From NCBI GenBank assembly GCA_965644295.1, contig CBFFRP010000110.1, positions 1 through 64,000 on the forward strand: a DNA stretch of 64,000 nt, written 5' to 3'. The notes beneath the pieces were generated by a model. That model was not told where the DNA came from. It searched no databases and saw only the letters and a list, made by a program, of their open reading frames with translations. Source of the stretch: Paraphysomonas bandaiensis. Lineage: Eukaryota > Chrysophyceae. A program made the position numbers and the translations under genes. Numbering within the stretch: position 1 is the stretch's first letter; each line of letters begins with the position of its first letter. Shown here one piece after another: positions 10,514-21,300 of the stretch.

Positions 10514-10612
10514 CGTGGTTCATAACTCACAGGGCTACAACATCATAAACTTACTATATCTCCTATAATATCAATCAGTCAATATTGCACTAACTAAAAG
10601 CGTAAATTAATA
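10514..10612 (+). repeat. Partial 5' LTR of copia copy 1
   Basis: It matches the last 99 bp of the 307-bp LTR (24100-24198) except at one position. It ends at the A of the gag-pol ATG. Confidence 0.9.
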
Positions 10613-13600
10613 TGGCAGCGGATGGAAATTTCACGAATGTCGCCTCAGGCTCAAAGGTACCTCCCTTCGAGGAACTGAACTTCAAGAAATTCAAGAAGTT
10701 CTTCACCTCATTCCTCATGAGACACAATCGAGCTCATCTTGTCCTCTCAAAGGATAAACCAAGGCACATTCATGATCTAGACTCTACAGTCCCAGCGGGA
10801 GCTCATATGACTGATGCACAGAAGAAGCGACTACGCAAAGCGAAGAAACTCTGGAACACCCGGAACGAGACCGCGTACTCCTTCCTGATGGAAGTGTGCA
10901 ATGCTCACCCAAAAGCAGGCACAACAGCGGCTCTCTACGAAGGAAGTACAGCAAAAGGGTTACTACAGGCACTGGAAGAGAGATTTCTCAATGTTGAAAA
11001 GAATACAGTACAGGCAGAGGTCACAAAGTTCAATTCAATGAAGATTACCTCAAGTCAGTCAGGAGCAGAGTTCGTCGACAGCGTTGAAGCCCAGGCCAAG
11101 ATTCTCGAGAATCTAGGTCGTGAAGTCACGGAAGACGACAAGCTCACTCGACTAAAGGAAGGTCTCACAGACAAGAGATATTCCCAACTAGCACACAGCC
11201 TGTATACAGCAAACGATGTGACATACGCAAGAGCAAGCAGCCTAATCAAAGGGTATGAAAACACATCATTCGGCAAGCATGCGTTGCAAAATTCAGGGGA
11301 AGACAGTGTCAATCAAGCAGTGGATGACAGTAAATGGAAAGAGCACAAGAGAAAGGGCAGATGCAATAAGTGCAAGAAACTTGGCCACTTTGCTAGGGAG
11401 TGCAAGACTCCAGAGCATGTCATAAAGAGGATGAAGGGGACAAGATCACAGAGAAAAGATAGAGATCACAGAAACAGGGGTGATAACAAAACAAAGCTAC
11501 CTGTGTGTGAGATATGTGACATCCCAGGCCATCAGACTAAAGACTGCTTCCACTTGAAGACTGCTAAAGCTGCAGTGGTCAGTTCTAAACGGGGGCGAGA
11601 CTCTAGAAGGGAAACGGCACCCTACAAGAACAAGAAGAAACCGCGAGTGTCTGTACATGATTCAGAAGATGAAGCGGGATACGAATCGATGATATGTGTG
11701 GAAGAAGAGGTGAATCTAGCACAGAGCATGTCAGATGTTATTTATTTAGACAGCGGGTGCAACAAGATGATCCTTACCTCCAAAAACCACATGACCAACC
11801 TTCAGCGCGCTGATAGGCAGATGTCCACAGCGAACAAAGGTAAACTGTCAATACACAGTGTTGGCGATGTAGGAAGCTTTAAAAAGGTGTACTACGCACC
11901 TGAAGCAAGTAAGAACCTCGTAGATATGAAGAGCATCACAGATAGGGGTTGTGTTGTGACGTTCGATAATGATGAAGTCGTCATTCGAAATAAGACTACG
12001 AACAAGACACTCATTAGACAGAGAAGTGTTAATGGATTATATCCAGTTCGACTCGAAGACTTACTTCAGCTTGGAGAAGAATCCTCAGCAGCACTTGAGG
12101 AGCAGGGGTTTGATGACCAGCGAATTCTATGGCACAAAAGACTTGGCCATGTCAACTATGATAAACTGACTGAGTCCGACCGCCGAGGCCTAGTTGATGG
12201 AATAAATCTGGACAAGAAATATTTCAGAAAAAAACACAAAAAAACGATATGCAAATGTAATACCTGCATGCGATCGAAACTCACGAGAAAGAACTTCAGG
12301 ACTCCACGCCAGTTGATGAACTTAGACAACAACCCAAAGGAGAGAGGGGTGCTCAGTGCAGATACGATGGAAGTCCTAAACACGCCATCGATGGAAGGCT
12401 ACAAACATGTGTTACTATTCAAGCACAGTGATGCAAAACATGTATGGGCTTATGGGTTGAAAAACAAGACTGGGAGTGAAGTGTTAAAGTGTATGAAGGA
12501 CATGGTAGAGACCCAACTTGTCAAAGAAGGATTGCAACTACGACGATATCATGCAGATGGCGCAGGAGAACTAGTAGGGCAACATGTCAGGCAGTACTTA
12601 CGTGAAACCACCAGCACAAGGACTGTACAGGTTACTTGGACTCCACGTGACACACCCGAAATGAATTCGCTATCGGAACGCACTAATCGTACAGTGAAGG
12701 AGATGGCCCTTGCTATATTGCTCGATAGTGGCATGCCATCAGTATTTTGGTTCAAAGCAGTCTTGCATGCTGTATATCTGATCAACAGGTTACCTACGAA
12801 GACAACGAAAGGATACATCTCACCTTTTGAGTATATTACTGGAACCGCACCAGATGTGAGTGACTTGAAGATCTGGGGCTGCAAGGCATGGGCTATTGTG
12901 CCGAAGGAGCAGCGCCGCAAAGAGTGGAAAGAAAAGGGAAAACCTGGATACTATATGGGACAATGTCAACAACCTGTTGGACACCAAATATATATTCCAG
13001 ACCTGAATGCTATTATTGTTGCAGTCAATGCACAGTTTGATGAGTCAATTCCAGAGCGTTCACAGGAGTATTTCGACGAAATAGATAATCTACAAATCGA
13101 CACCTCAGAAACAGCAGAGAGTGTAAATGACTATCAGTACCTGGTGGGCCTCAGACATCTTGATGGACACCTGTGTTATGTTACCACCAGAGTGATAGAG
13201 AGAAGAGGAGTCATTGTTGCATATAGGAGATTAGATATGAAAGGAAATACTACCGAGGAGCAAACTCCAATTCATATCAAAGATGTAGTAAAGATGACTC
13301 ACTCTACAAAGTGTCAGACCGACAAGTTTAATAGTTTGCGAAATGAGTTGGATCAGACTTGTAATGACAGTGACAATGAACAGAGGACTCCTGACCGCTC
13401 AAATCGGGGCGCATCTTCAACAGGTGGGGCAGATCGAAATCCCAGAACTGAAAAACGACCTCGAAAAAAACGGCACATTGTTAACGTTGGTGTCCTCGGC
13501 GATGTCTCATTGTTTCTTGATTCCTCCAACAGCACAATTAAAGAGCCACAGACGCTGGCAGAAGCAAAGAAGACTCCACAGAGAACATACTGGATTGAAG

Positions 13601-15129
13601 CTACCAGGAAGGAGGTGCACAAGCTTGAACGAAGGACATGCTGGAAGATTGTCCGAAGGCCGAAACACCGAAAAATCATAAAATCTAAATTGGTCTTTAA
13701 AGTAAAGCGCGACCATCTTGGAAAAATTAAGAAGTTCAAAGTTCGACTTGTGGCGAAAGGGTTTACTCAAGAACAAGGAGTCGACTATAATGAGACATTC
13801 TCCCCAGTAGCTAAAGGTGTATCATTTAGGCTAGCACTGGCACTGGCTCTGCGATACAATCTGCAACTCCGTCAACTCGATGTAGAAACGGCATTTCCGT
13901 ATGCAGATCTGGACGAAGACGTGTTTATGTCTCCACCTGCAGGAATAGATATTCCACAAGGCTGTTGTTTGAAGATTCTGAAGAGTTTGTATGGCCTAAA
14001 ACAAGCGCCTCGAAATTGGCATTCAATGCTGAAGGACAGTATAAAGGCGATGGGGTATAAACAATGTGTTCTTGACCCATGTTTATTTGTACTCAAGGGT
14101 ACTGATGATAACCTACATATGATACTTGTGTATGTAGATGATATCATTGTGCTCAGCTCTGACAGCCGTCATATTGAAGAAGTCATCAGCGCCTTTAAGA
14201 CTCAATATGCCATGCAAGATATGGGGGACCTTAAGCATTATTTAGGTCTTACCATTGAGCGTCATAATGGCCAGATTAAGTTACATCAGTCTGCATATGC
14301 TAAAGATGTTGTGGCCAGATTCAATCACTTGTTGTCAGAAAAGAAGAGACGGTGCAAGGCAACCACACCTCTACCACCTGGCCTAAAGTTGTCCAAGGAT
14401 GCAAAAGAGGAAGAAACTCGAAAACAGAGAGAATACGTTGATGCATTTCCCTATCAATCTGTTATTGGTGCCTTAATGTATTTGGCAGTGCATACTAGAC
14501 CAGACATGGCATATACAGTAAATCTTCTCTCCCGGTTCACCACAAGACCCACGTACGCTGCATGTCAAGCTGCTCTGCATACTTTATTGTATTTAGAAAA
14601 TACAGTTGATCAAGGTATCATATTTCCTAATTTCACAGATGAAGACCCTCTATGTGTGTACTCTGATGCAGATTGGGCCGGAGATCTGGATACATGCAGA
14701 TCCACTACAGGGTATATCGTATATCTGTGGGGTGCTCCAATTGCATGGCAGTCCAGACTGCAGCCAACAGTGGCTACGTCGACTATGGAAGCTGAATATA
14801 TGGCTGCATATGCTGCAATTCAGGAGATTGTATGGATACGAGGGGTGATGACAGAGCTCGGAATTCGTGGATTTGAGCTCAGTAAGAATGCGTCTCCAAC
14901 AATCTTGAATATGGACAGCAAGAGTGCGATTGATCTAGCTCAGAACCCGGTAAATCATAAACGTTCCAAGCATATTCGGATCAAGTATCATTGGATTCGA
15001 GAGCAAGTGGGAGGCTGTATCGTCAGGCTGAATCATGTGCCAACGGCAGAGATGACAGCAGACGTGATGACTAAAGCCTTGTCCGAGAAGCTGCACTATC
15101 AGCATGTGCACACTATGGTATCGCACTAA
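10612..15129 (+). CDS. Copia gag-pol polyprotein, copy 1
   Basis: A single uninterrupted frame of 1505 codons. In order: a Gag region; a CCHC zinc knuckle at ~250 (CNKCKKLGHFAREC) and a second, CEICDIPGHQTKDC, at ~300; an aspartic protease motif, YLDSG, at ~377; a pre-integrase zinc finger (LWHKRLGH...CNTC) at ~505; an integrase core with D at ~581, D at ~646 (YHADGAGE) and E at ~686; reverse transcriptase with YVDD at ~1172; and RNase H (YSDADWAGD) at ~1349. The integrase-before-RT order defines Ty1/copia. There are no stops or frameshifts. The ATG is the first base after (or last base of) the LTR, so there is essentially no leader. Its translation matches copy 2, which implies recent movement, gene conversion or segmental duplication. 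Confidence 0.95.
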   Translation: MAADGNFTNVASGSKVPPFEELNFKKFKKFFTSFLMRHNRAHLVLSKDKPRHIHDLDSTVPAGAHMTDAQKKRLRKAKKLWNTRNETAYSFLMEVCNAHPKAGTTAALYEGSTAKGLLQALEERFLNVEKNTVQAEVTKFNSMKITSSQSGAEFVDSVEAQAKILENLGREVTEDDKLTRLKEGLTDKRYSQLAHSLYTANDVTYARASSLIKGYENTSFGKHALQNSGEDSVNQAVDDSKWKEHKRKGRCNKCKKLGHFARECKTPEHVIKRMKGTRSQRKDRDHRNRGDNKTKLPVCEICDIPGHQTKDCFHLKTAKAAVVSSKRGRDSRRETAPYKNKKKPRVSVHDSEDEAGYESMICVEEEVNLAQSMSDVIYLDSGCNKMILTSKNHMTNLQRADRQMSTANKGKLSIHSVGDVGSFKKVYYAPEASKNLVDMKSITDRGCVVTFDNDEVVIRNKTTNKTLIRQRSVNGLYPVRLEDLLQLGEESSAALEEQGFDDQRILWHKRLGHVNYDKLTESDRRGLVDGINLDKKYFRKKHKKTICKCNTCMRSKLTRKNFRTPRQLMNLDNNPKERGVLSADTMEVLNTPSMEGYKHVLLFKHSDAKHVWAYGLKNKTGSEVLKCMKDMVETQLVKEGLQLRRYHADGAGELVGQHVRQYLRETTSTRTVQVTWTPRDTPEMNSLSERTNRTVKEMALAILLDSGMPSVFWFKAVLHAVYLINRLPTKTTKGYISPFEYITGTAPDVSDLKIWGCKAWAIVPKEQRRKEWKEKGKPGYYMGQCQQPVGHQIYIPDLNAIIVAVNAQFDESIPERSQEYFDEIDNLQIDTSETAESVNDYQYLVGLRHLDGHLCYVTTRVIERRGVIVAYRRLDMKGNTTEEQTPIHIKDVVKMTHSTKCQTDKFNSLRNELDQTCNDSDNEQRTPDRSNRGASSTGGADRNPRTEKRPRKKRHIVNVGVLGDVSLFLDSSNSTIKEPQTLAEAKKTPQRTYWIEATRKEVHKLERRTCWKIVRRPKHRKIIKSKLVFKVKRDHLGKIKKFKVRLVAKGFTQEQGVDYNETFSPVAKGVSFRLALALALRYNLQLRQLDVETAFPYADLDEDVFMSPPAGIDIPQGCCLKILKSLYGLKQAPRNWHSMLKDSIKAMGYKQCVLDPCLFVLKGTDDNLHMILVYVDDIIVLSSDSRHIEEVISAFKTQYAMQDMGDLKHYLGLTIERHNGQIKLHQSAYAKDVVARFNHLLSEKKRRCKATTPLPPGLKLSKDAKEEETRKQREYVDAFPYQSVIGALMYLAVHTRPDMAYTVNLLSRFTTRPTYAACQAALHTLLYLENTVDQGIIFPNFTDEDPLCVYSDADWAGDLDTCRSTTGYIVYLWGAPIAWQSRLQPTVATSTMEAEYMAAYAAIQEIVWIRGVMTELGIRGFELSKNASPTILNMDSKSAIDLAQNPVNHKRSKHIRIKYHWIREQVGGCIVRLNHVPTAEMTADVMTKALSEKLHYQHVHTMVSH

Positions 15130-15177
15130 GTAGACTTGCTCATCACAGTATATTCTGATATGTTCATTGAGTGGGAG

Positions 15178-15484
15178 TATTGAACTACAACCAACTCCTA
15201 CGTGCGTACTTGAAGTTTGGTAAAGTCAATCGCTAGTAGTTATCCTGTATTCTATGTAGCAATGAAATACAGAATATACATGACTACAGTATAGGAGTAG
15301 CTATTACAAGTATACAAAGAAACTGAAAATATAGTAGCTGTTAAAGATATGATTTGTAGAACAGAATGTTGATGTTGGTGAATGACGTGGTTCCTAACTC
15401 ACAGGGCTACAACATCATAAACTTACTATATCTCCTATAATATCAATCAGTCAATATTGCACTAACTAAAAGCGTAAATTAATA
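15178..15484 (+). repeat. 3' LTR of copia copy 1
   Basis: 307 bp, starting TATTGAACTACAACC and ending GCGTAAATTAATA. A purine-rich tract (GAGTGGGAG) lies immediately before it. The LTR ends are TA...TA rather than the canonical TG...CA. Confidence 0.92.
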
Positions 15485-16071
15485 CAACCACTTTCGCTCT
15501 ATCACTCAAAGCAAACGCAGTGAGCAAGCAGAATGTTCATATACCTCACATTTACCAGATTGCCAAAATCAGAAGGGTATATTGTTGCTTCCATTGGTGC
15601 CTGCCGTGAGGTACATAAGGCAGCCCCCGATGTAAATTGCACAAAATGTATGTGTATGGTTGTTACCAGGCCCTGGCATAAACAGCTAGCCATTGATTAC
15701 TAACCAAACCCAACAAAAACATCGCCAGATCTATTATAGCAGATTGTGGTTTATGAGTGTGCAAGCTGTCGCTATGACTTATCGTGTCGTGTATGTATAT
15801 CTGTAAAATTAACCCTTCTCACAGCTTACGTATACAACGCAAGCCATATCCTCATATTCAAATAAAACTGTTCCGATAACATTATAATTACGAAAGACTT
15901 TGTCACAATTGACTGGTCAATTAACAACGCAATTAACCGACACCAAATGAAGGAAGAAGCACAGCTGTATCTACACTGTTGTCTAGTTACTGTTAAAAAA
16001 AACTTACAGCCCACGCGCAACTGGAGGTCCTCTCTGCACGTACATATCATAAACTCAAAGCAGGCATACAC
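15485..16071. other. Intergenic / possible 3' end of the FG-GAP gene
   Basis: No independent gene is seen. On the minus strand a good acceptor (GTGCAG) at about 16033 could pair with a donor inside the last codons of the FG-GAP gene, giving an alternative C-terminus ending about 35 nt further on. Otherwise only short frames occur. Confidence 0.4.
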
Positions 16072-18069
16072 TTATGTACTCACCAAAGGAGACCGGGTAG
16101 GCACAGAACGTGAGCCCTCGCCTCTAGATGAGTCATCAAATGCACCATGCATACTCCACGGTGCTACTGATCCATGTTGAGAGTCAGTGGACACAGGGAG
16201 ACGGTCGTTGTTGGCTTGCTTCTTCTTATATTGTGTGTAATACCACACCCCGGCGATGGCAGCAGGGACAAGAATAAGACACACTGCGAGCAAGGCGTCT
16301 AATTCAACCTCGCCGGTAATAGCATAATACGTCTGCTCTTTGCTTTTGCTAGTAGATGGGCTCATTGTAGGGGGAGCGTAGATGTAGGCCGCGCCGGTGT
16401 TCTCCTCAACGCCATCAGCCATATATGCGCCAATAAATAGCACGTTCTCATGGATGTCTACTGCGTAGCCAAAGGCATCGTAGGCGGAGGTGCCGTTGGG
16501 TAACAACTTAAACTCCTGTCTCCATGTTGTTCCAGACCGTGCGAATACGTAGGCAGCCCCGTTACTGGCTCCTCGGTAACTGTAGTGCCCCTGGTACTGT
16601 TGACAATCGGGAGGAGAATTAGGGCCACAATTCTCGCCGTGTTCCGGGCCACCACCCTGAAGTACGCGTTGTCCATTAACTTCTAGCATGCGATGTCCCT
16701 CTGGACCCTCATGCTCCTCTTTTCCCTGTTCTCCCCAAGCCCCTATGACAACTGTATCCTTGTAGATCGCTACGCTCCAGCCAAACTTGTCCTCAGTCAT
16801 GCCATCATGAGCAATGATCTTGGCCTGCAAGTACCAGGAGCCGGATGAGTCCTGATCGTAGATATACGCAGCACCGGAATTGTCCCAGTGGCCGTGCGCA
16901 TAATATGCCCCAACTACAACAGTCCTATCATATATACCAACAGAGTGTCCAAACTTGAAGTTTGCATATGAAGCGTCATCGTTATTTGAGCTCTCATAAG
17001 GAGTGACCTTAGCCTGCTGTTGCCAAGATCCCCAATGGATAAAAATGTAGGCAGCTCCCGCATCTGCACCGGCCTCCTCATCACCTGAAGCTCCAACAAC
17101 AATCAAACTCTTATAGATCGCAAGCGATGAAGCAAAATTATCGAATTGGCCTGCATCCTCCGATGTAAGTTTGGTGACCATAACCCACGAGTCATAGTCT
17201 TCGTCATAATCAAAAACGTAGGCAGCCCCTGCGGCCGTTCCGCCGTGGTCATCACCAGCTGCCCCGATTACACAGGTGGTGTCGTACATAGCAATGGCAC
17301 CGCCAAAGTAGTGATAATCATGGGCATCACCTACAGAAAGAGTTGAAGTCTGAGACCACAATCCAGTTGACTCAAAGCGGCTGAAAACAAAGGCAGCACC
17401 GCCCTCGTCATGAGCATCTGCATGCTTGTGGGCACCAACAATGATGGTGTCGTTCCACACCGCTGCAGCGTAACCGAACTCGCTATTTTCAGAGTAGTGT
17501 TCATCTAACTTGTACTCACACCCATCCTTGTTGCAGTGCTCCTCCCACTTTTCGAGGTGCAGTTTCTGAACAAAATACCAAGGTGTGGATCCATCATCGT
17601 AGTACGGATACGAAGTGGCGTTAGTGGAATAAATATATACAGCTCCTGACTTTTCTCCGTAATCCTTAGCCCCATAGGCACCAACAACAGCAGTGGTGTG
17701 GTGAATATGAGTGTGAGATCCGTACATATCCATTTCAGTTCCGTCGAGAGGATAAACTTTTGTTTCGACTGTGTCTCCGAAGTCAATCGTATAAACAAAG
17801 GTGGGCTCTGGTGTAGTGGGGCTCACAGAGGGCACTAATGTCGGCACAGAAGTTGGATGACAGTGGTCATTAGGGGGCTCGCAGTGGTGTTCATGGTCCC
17901 ATTCGTCCCAGGAGTGGTCTGGCTCCTCGTGCTCTCCTTCTCCTTCGCCATGCTCTCCTTCACCTTCACCTTCACCTTCACCTTCACCAGGTTCCTGACA
18001 AAACACTTGCTCCAAGTGCACTGTAAATAGAAGCGCGAAAATAAGTAGCCAAAAATTTAAGCACTTCAT
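16072..18069 (-). CDS. FG-GAP beta-propeller membrane protein
   Basis: 665 residues. An N-terminal signal peptide (WLLIFALLFTVHLEQVFC) is followed by a Gly-Glu/His low-complexity tract, then a short Pro/Thr/Ser linker. Seven FG-GAP-type repeats follow, each with a VVGA-like strand and a GAAYIY/GAVYIY-like strand. Examples are AVVGAYGAKDYGE, IIVGAHKHADAHD, VVIGAWGEQ and LFIGAYMADG. Seven repeats make a complete beta-propeller. Near residue 590 there is one membrane span (LLAVCLILVPAAIAGVWYY), then a basic stop-transfer and a short cytosolic tail. This predicts a type I surface or endomembrane protein. Known relatives bind extracellular ligands or matrix. The last codons contain a perfect donor (TTG/GTGAGT), so an alternative spliced end is possible. 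It is head to head with the BUB1-type gene, 302 bp apart. Confidence 0.88.
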   Translation of the reverse strand: MKCLNFWLLIFALLFTVHLEQVFCQEPGEGEGEGEGEGEHGEGEGEHEEPDHSWDEWDHEHHCEPPNDHCHPTSVPTLVPSVSPTTPEPTFVYTIDFGDTVETKVYPLDGTEMDMYGSHTHIHHTTAVVGAYGAKDYGEKSGAVYIYSTNATSYPYYDDGSTPWYFVQKLHLEKWEEHCNKDGCEYKLDEHYSENSEFGYAAAVWNDTIIVGAHKHADAHDEGGAAFVFSRFESTGLWSQTSTLSVGDAHDYHYFGGAIAMYDTTCVIGAAGDDHGGTAAGAAYVFDYDEDYDSWVMVTKLTSEDAGQFDNFASSLAIYKSLIVVGASGDEEAGADAGAAYIFIHWGSWQQQAKVTPYESSNNDDASYANFKFGHSVGIYDRTVVVGAYYAHGHWDNSGAAYIYDQDSSGSWYLQAKIIAHDGMTEDKFGWSVAIYKDTVVIGAWGEQGKEEHEGPEGHRMLEVNGQRVLQGGGPEHGENCGPNSPPDCQQYQGHYSYRGASNGAAYVFARSGTTWRQEFKLLPNGTSAYDAFGYAVDIHENVLFIGAYMADGVEENTGAAYIYAPPTMSPSTSKSKEQTYYAITGEVELDALLAVCLILVPAAIAGVWYYTQYKKKQANNDRLPVSTDSQHGSVAPWSMHGAFDDSSRGEGSRSVPTRSPLVST

Positions 18070-18371
18070 TATTTCCTAAAGTCTATCAAATAATGTACTA
18101 ACTACTACAATGACTGTAAGCTACAACTACCTGCTACAACAAGCGGTATCCCCTCATTCGTGGTGACAGGACGAAATATTCACTTAAAAATTGGATTTTA
18201 TTGAGAATCTTGAAAGGACAGGACGACCATTTTTCAGTTTTTTGGAAAAGAGGTGAAAGTGACCGTTGACTTCATTTGAAGTGAAGTGAAGTGAAGTGAG
18301 AATGAACGAGACGTATGGTTTAATAGGAAATATTCAGACATTAAAACTTATATTATATATACATATAAACC
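18070..18371. promoter_or_regulatory. Divergent promoter, FG-GAP gene / BUB1-type gene
   Basis: 302 bp between start codons. A TATA-rich run (TTATATTATATATACATAT) lies just before the rightward ATG. A short GAAGT-type microsatellite is at about 18276-18299. Both genes' core promoters must lie here. Confidence 0.5.
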
Positions 18372-21300
18372 ATGGCCATGGAAGCACCTGCTTGGGAAAC
18401 CAGTAAAGAGAATGTGCAACCTTTAAAAGTTGGCAGAAGGGTTCGTAATATAGAGGAAGCGAGAAGTAAGGATCAAGGGACCTTACAAGAGGAGGAAAGG
18501 TTAGTTATAGATATGTACTATAGTAGCGGGTCACACCATACATCTCTTGTAGAGAACTGTTACAGGAGATTGAATCGTCAAAAGACCTGGAAGATCCGCT
18601 CAATTCATGGCTGAAGTGAGTGCTTTTCATTATAGTAAACATCTAGTAAACACACACCTCCTCAGGTATATTAAATGGGCGAGAGCTAACTTTCCAACAA
18701 ATTCGTCGAAGACTCTTGAAATCCTTGAGCTTTGTACGAACAGCCTTAAGAACGTTGATGCGTATAGAAACGACCCAAGATATGTCAAAGTGTGGATTGA
18801 ATATGTAAGTTGTTTTTCCGATATCGTTCATTACTTAATATTCGTTTTGAAGGCTGATATGCTGCAGACACCTGGAGAAGTTTTTACATTCATGCAAGTT
18901 AATAAGATTGGCATTAAAGTGTCGCTTTATTGGATCGCATGGGCTTTTGTTGTCGAAAAACTAGGAAACTTCGCTATGACTGACAAAATATTCCAAAAGG
19001 GTCTGAGAATGTGAGAAGTTCTTTTGTGCATATATACTGTTTTATATCTTTATAGGCAAGCTGAACCAAAAGATTTACTACAAAAGCGTTACCAGCAGTT
19101 TCAACGTCGACTTGCTAGACACTATCTGAATTTGTCTGAAGCTGGAGACTCTGCAGATGCTCCCGGGGAAGACAGGAGTAAAGAAAAGCAACGCTCTGCA
19201 TTGAAACAGCTAGATCATGGTAGATCTCAGCAGTCTGCTGGTTTGCCACAGCAAAAGCGCGTAACATCAGAGTCTAAAACTAGTATCAAGCGAGATAATT
19301 TTACGGTGTACTCGGAAAATGCTGTATCTGTGAGTAGCACAAATTCGGAAGCGGCGTTGTCTGATGGAGCCAGAGAATCCTGGACTACTTTTGCTCCAGA
19401 GAAAGTGCAGTGCAAGGAAAACACTGGTGTTACATCTAAGTGGAACGAGGGTCCGTTGCGGGCGAACAATATTTCTTCCAGAGATGGTGGCTTACGAACA
19501 CAACAAAACATCACTGCGACTGAAATATTCGTGGATCCAGAGTTTATGACATCAGAAACGGATTCACAACAAAGTAATTGATGTAGTTATGTTGACTGTA
19601 GCATAAATTAATATTCTTGCACAGGATATACCAAAGATAAGGGAGACGCTGCTAAAGGTTTGAGCATCAGGAAGCGCTTGGAGCAGGGAGAAGACGTAAT
19701 AGGATCTCGTACAGCTGAGATGATTCACCGTAATCCTCTTGCATTACATAAAATGAAAGAGGAGACAGAAAGAACAGAAAAAGATATTTTACATGTTCCT
19801 AAATCCGAAGAAAGTGTCCCCAATGCTTCTGGATTTAGTATTTTCTCTGATAGTGATGCTGCGCCCTCAGGAGAGAAGTCAAGTCGTAAGGAGACGAGTA
19901 TCAAATCATCTAAGCCAAAAGAGGCTACGGTAGCTGGAGGATTCAGTATTTTCACTGATAGTGATGCCGCGCCCTCTCGTAAGGAGACGAGTATCAAATC
20001 ATCTAAGCCAAAAGAGGCTACGGTAGCTGGAGGATTCAGTATTTTCTCTGATAGTGATGCTGCGCCATCAGGAGAGAAGTCAAGTCGTAAGGAGACGAGT
20101 ATCAAATCATCTAAGCCAAAAGAGGCTACGGTAGCTGGAGGATTCAGTATTTTCTCTGATAGTGATGCTGCGCTCTCAGGAGAGAAGTCAAGTCGTAAGG
20201 AGACGAGTATCAAATCATCTAAGCCAAAAGAGGCTACGGTAGCTGGAGGATTCAGTATTTTCACTGATAGTGATGCTGCGCCCTCTCGTAAGGAGACGAG
20301 TATCAAATCATCTAAGCCAAAAGAGGCTACGGTAGCTGGAGGATTCAGTATTTTCACTGATAGTGATGCTGCGCCCTCAGGAGAGAAGTTTAGTCGTAAG
20401 GAGACGAGTATCAAATCATCTAAGCCAAAAGAGGCTACGGTAGCTGGAGGATTCAGTATTTTCTCTGATAGTGATGCTGCACTCTCAGGAGAGAAGTCAA
20501 GTCGTAAGGAGACGAGTATCAAATCATCTAAGCCAAAAGAGGCTACGGTAGCTGGAGGATTCAGTATTTTCCCTGATAACCATTCCTCGGCAGTAGGTAC
20601 TTTTTATACGTTTTAAGTATCGCTCTTATCAGTATTTCTAGATTCGGAAGAAGAGAATGAAAAATTGTGTGCAGAGTTTGAAATTTTAAGTGGCGAAAAT
20701 GAGACCATCAATACGAAGCTTGCCAAAATGGATATTGATCAAATGTTTTTTGAAGAGCCGATGAATTTTGTTGATAAGAACAGCGAGAACTGTGGAGCAA
20801 TAAATGGGAATGCTTTGGAATGCATGTCACCATTGCCTCAAACTGCAGACAATAATGGGTCTTGTTTACACCTGATGGATGACTCTTCATTGAATTTTGA
20901 ACCTACTCGGGATTTCACGAATGGAAATACTCATGAGAAAATGTTGAAGGAATGCGGTAGAGATGGTGATACGTACTTCCGGTACAGTTCCTGTAGCTCA
21001 AGTAGTAAACGAAGTAAAAGCAACAGGTGTGTTTGACTTGTCTTATCAAGATAGTATGAAATCACACTGAAAATAGGTCTAGTGATGGTAGCACTGGAAG
21101 CAGAGAAGAGCATAATTCCCTTTTCATATCTCCTGCATCAGACTGTAGTAGAAGTAGATTACATGGAAGGCCTTTGTATGACGGTGGTCGGGGATGTGCT
21201 GTGGAGGTAATTAGAGATGGAAGTGATAACGAATCCGAAATCGGGCTGAATGATCTTTGTAATGTGGACTGTTCCAGAAGAAATAATAAGGTAAACAAAC

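Larger units (their letters stand above)
10514..15484 (+). mobile_element. Ty1/copia retrotransposon, copy 1, 5' LTR truncated
   Basis: It contains the full gag-pol frame and a complete 3' LTR (15178-15484). Only the last 99 bp of the 5' LTR are present (10514-10612), with one visible mismatch to copy 2 at 10522. Sequence left of 10514 is unrelated to the LTR. The right flank (CAACC) has no partner on the left, so no target duplication remains. Loss of the upstream LTR should remove the element's own promoter. Confidence 0.9.

Noticed and set aside
10784-15126. Antisense and overlapping frames of 60-130 codons within the copia elements
   Set aside because: They lie over the strong gag-pol frame and show no independent coding character.
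19725-20522. Minus-strand frame of 265 codons with repeats
   Set aside because: It is the mirror of the ABBA repeat exon of the BUB1-type gene.
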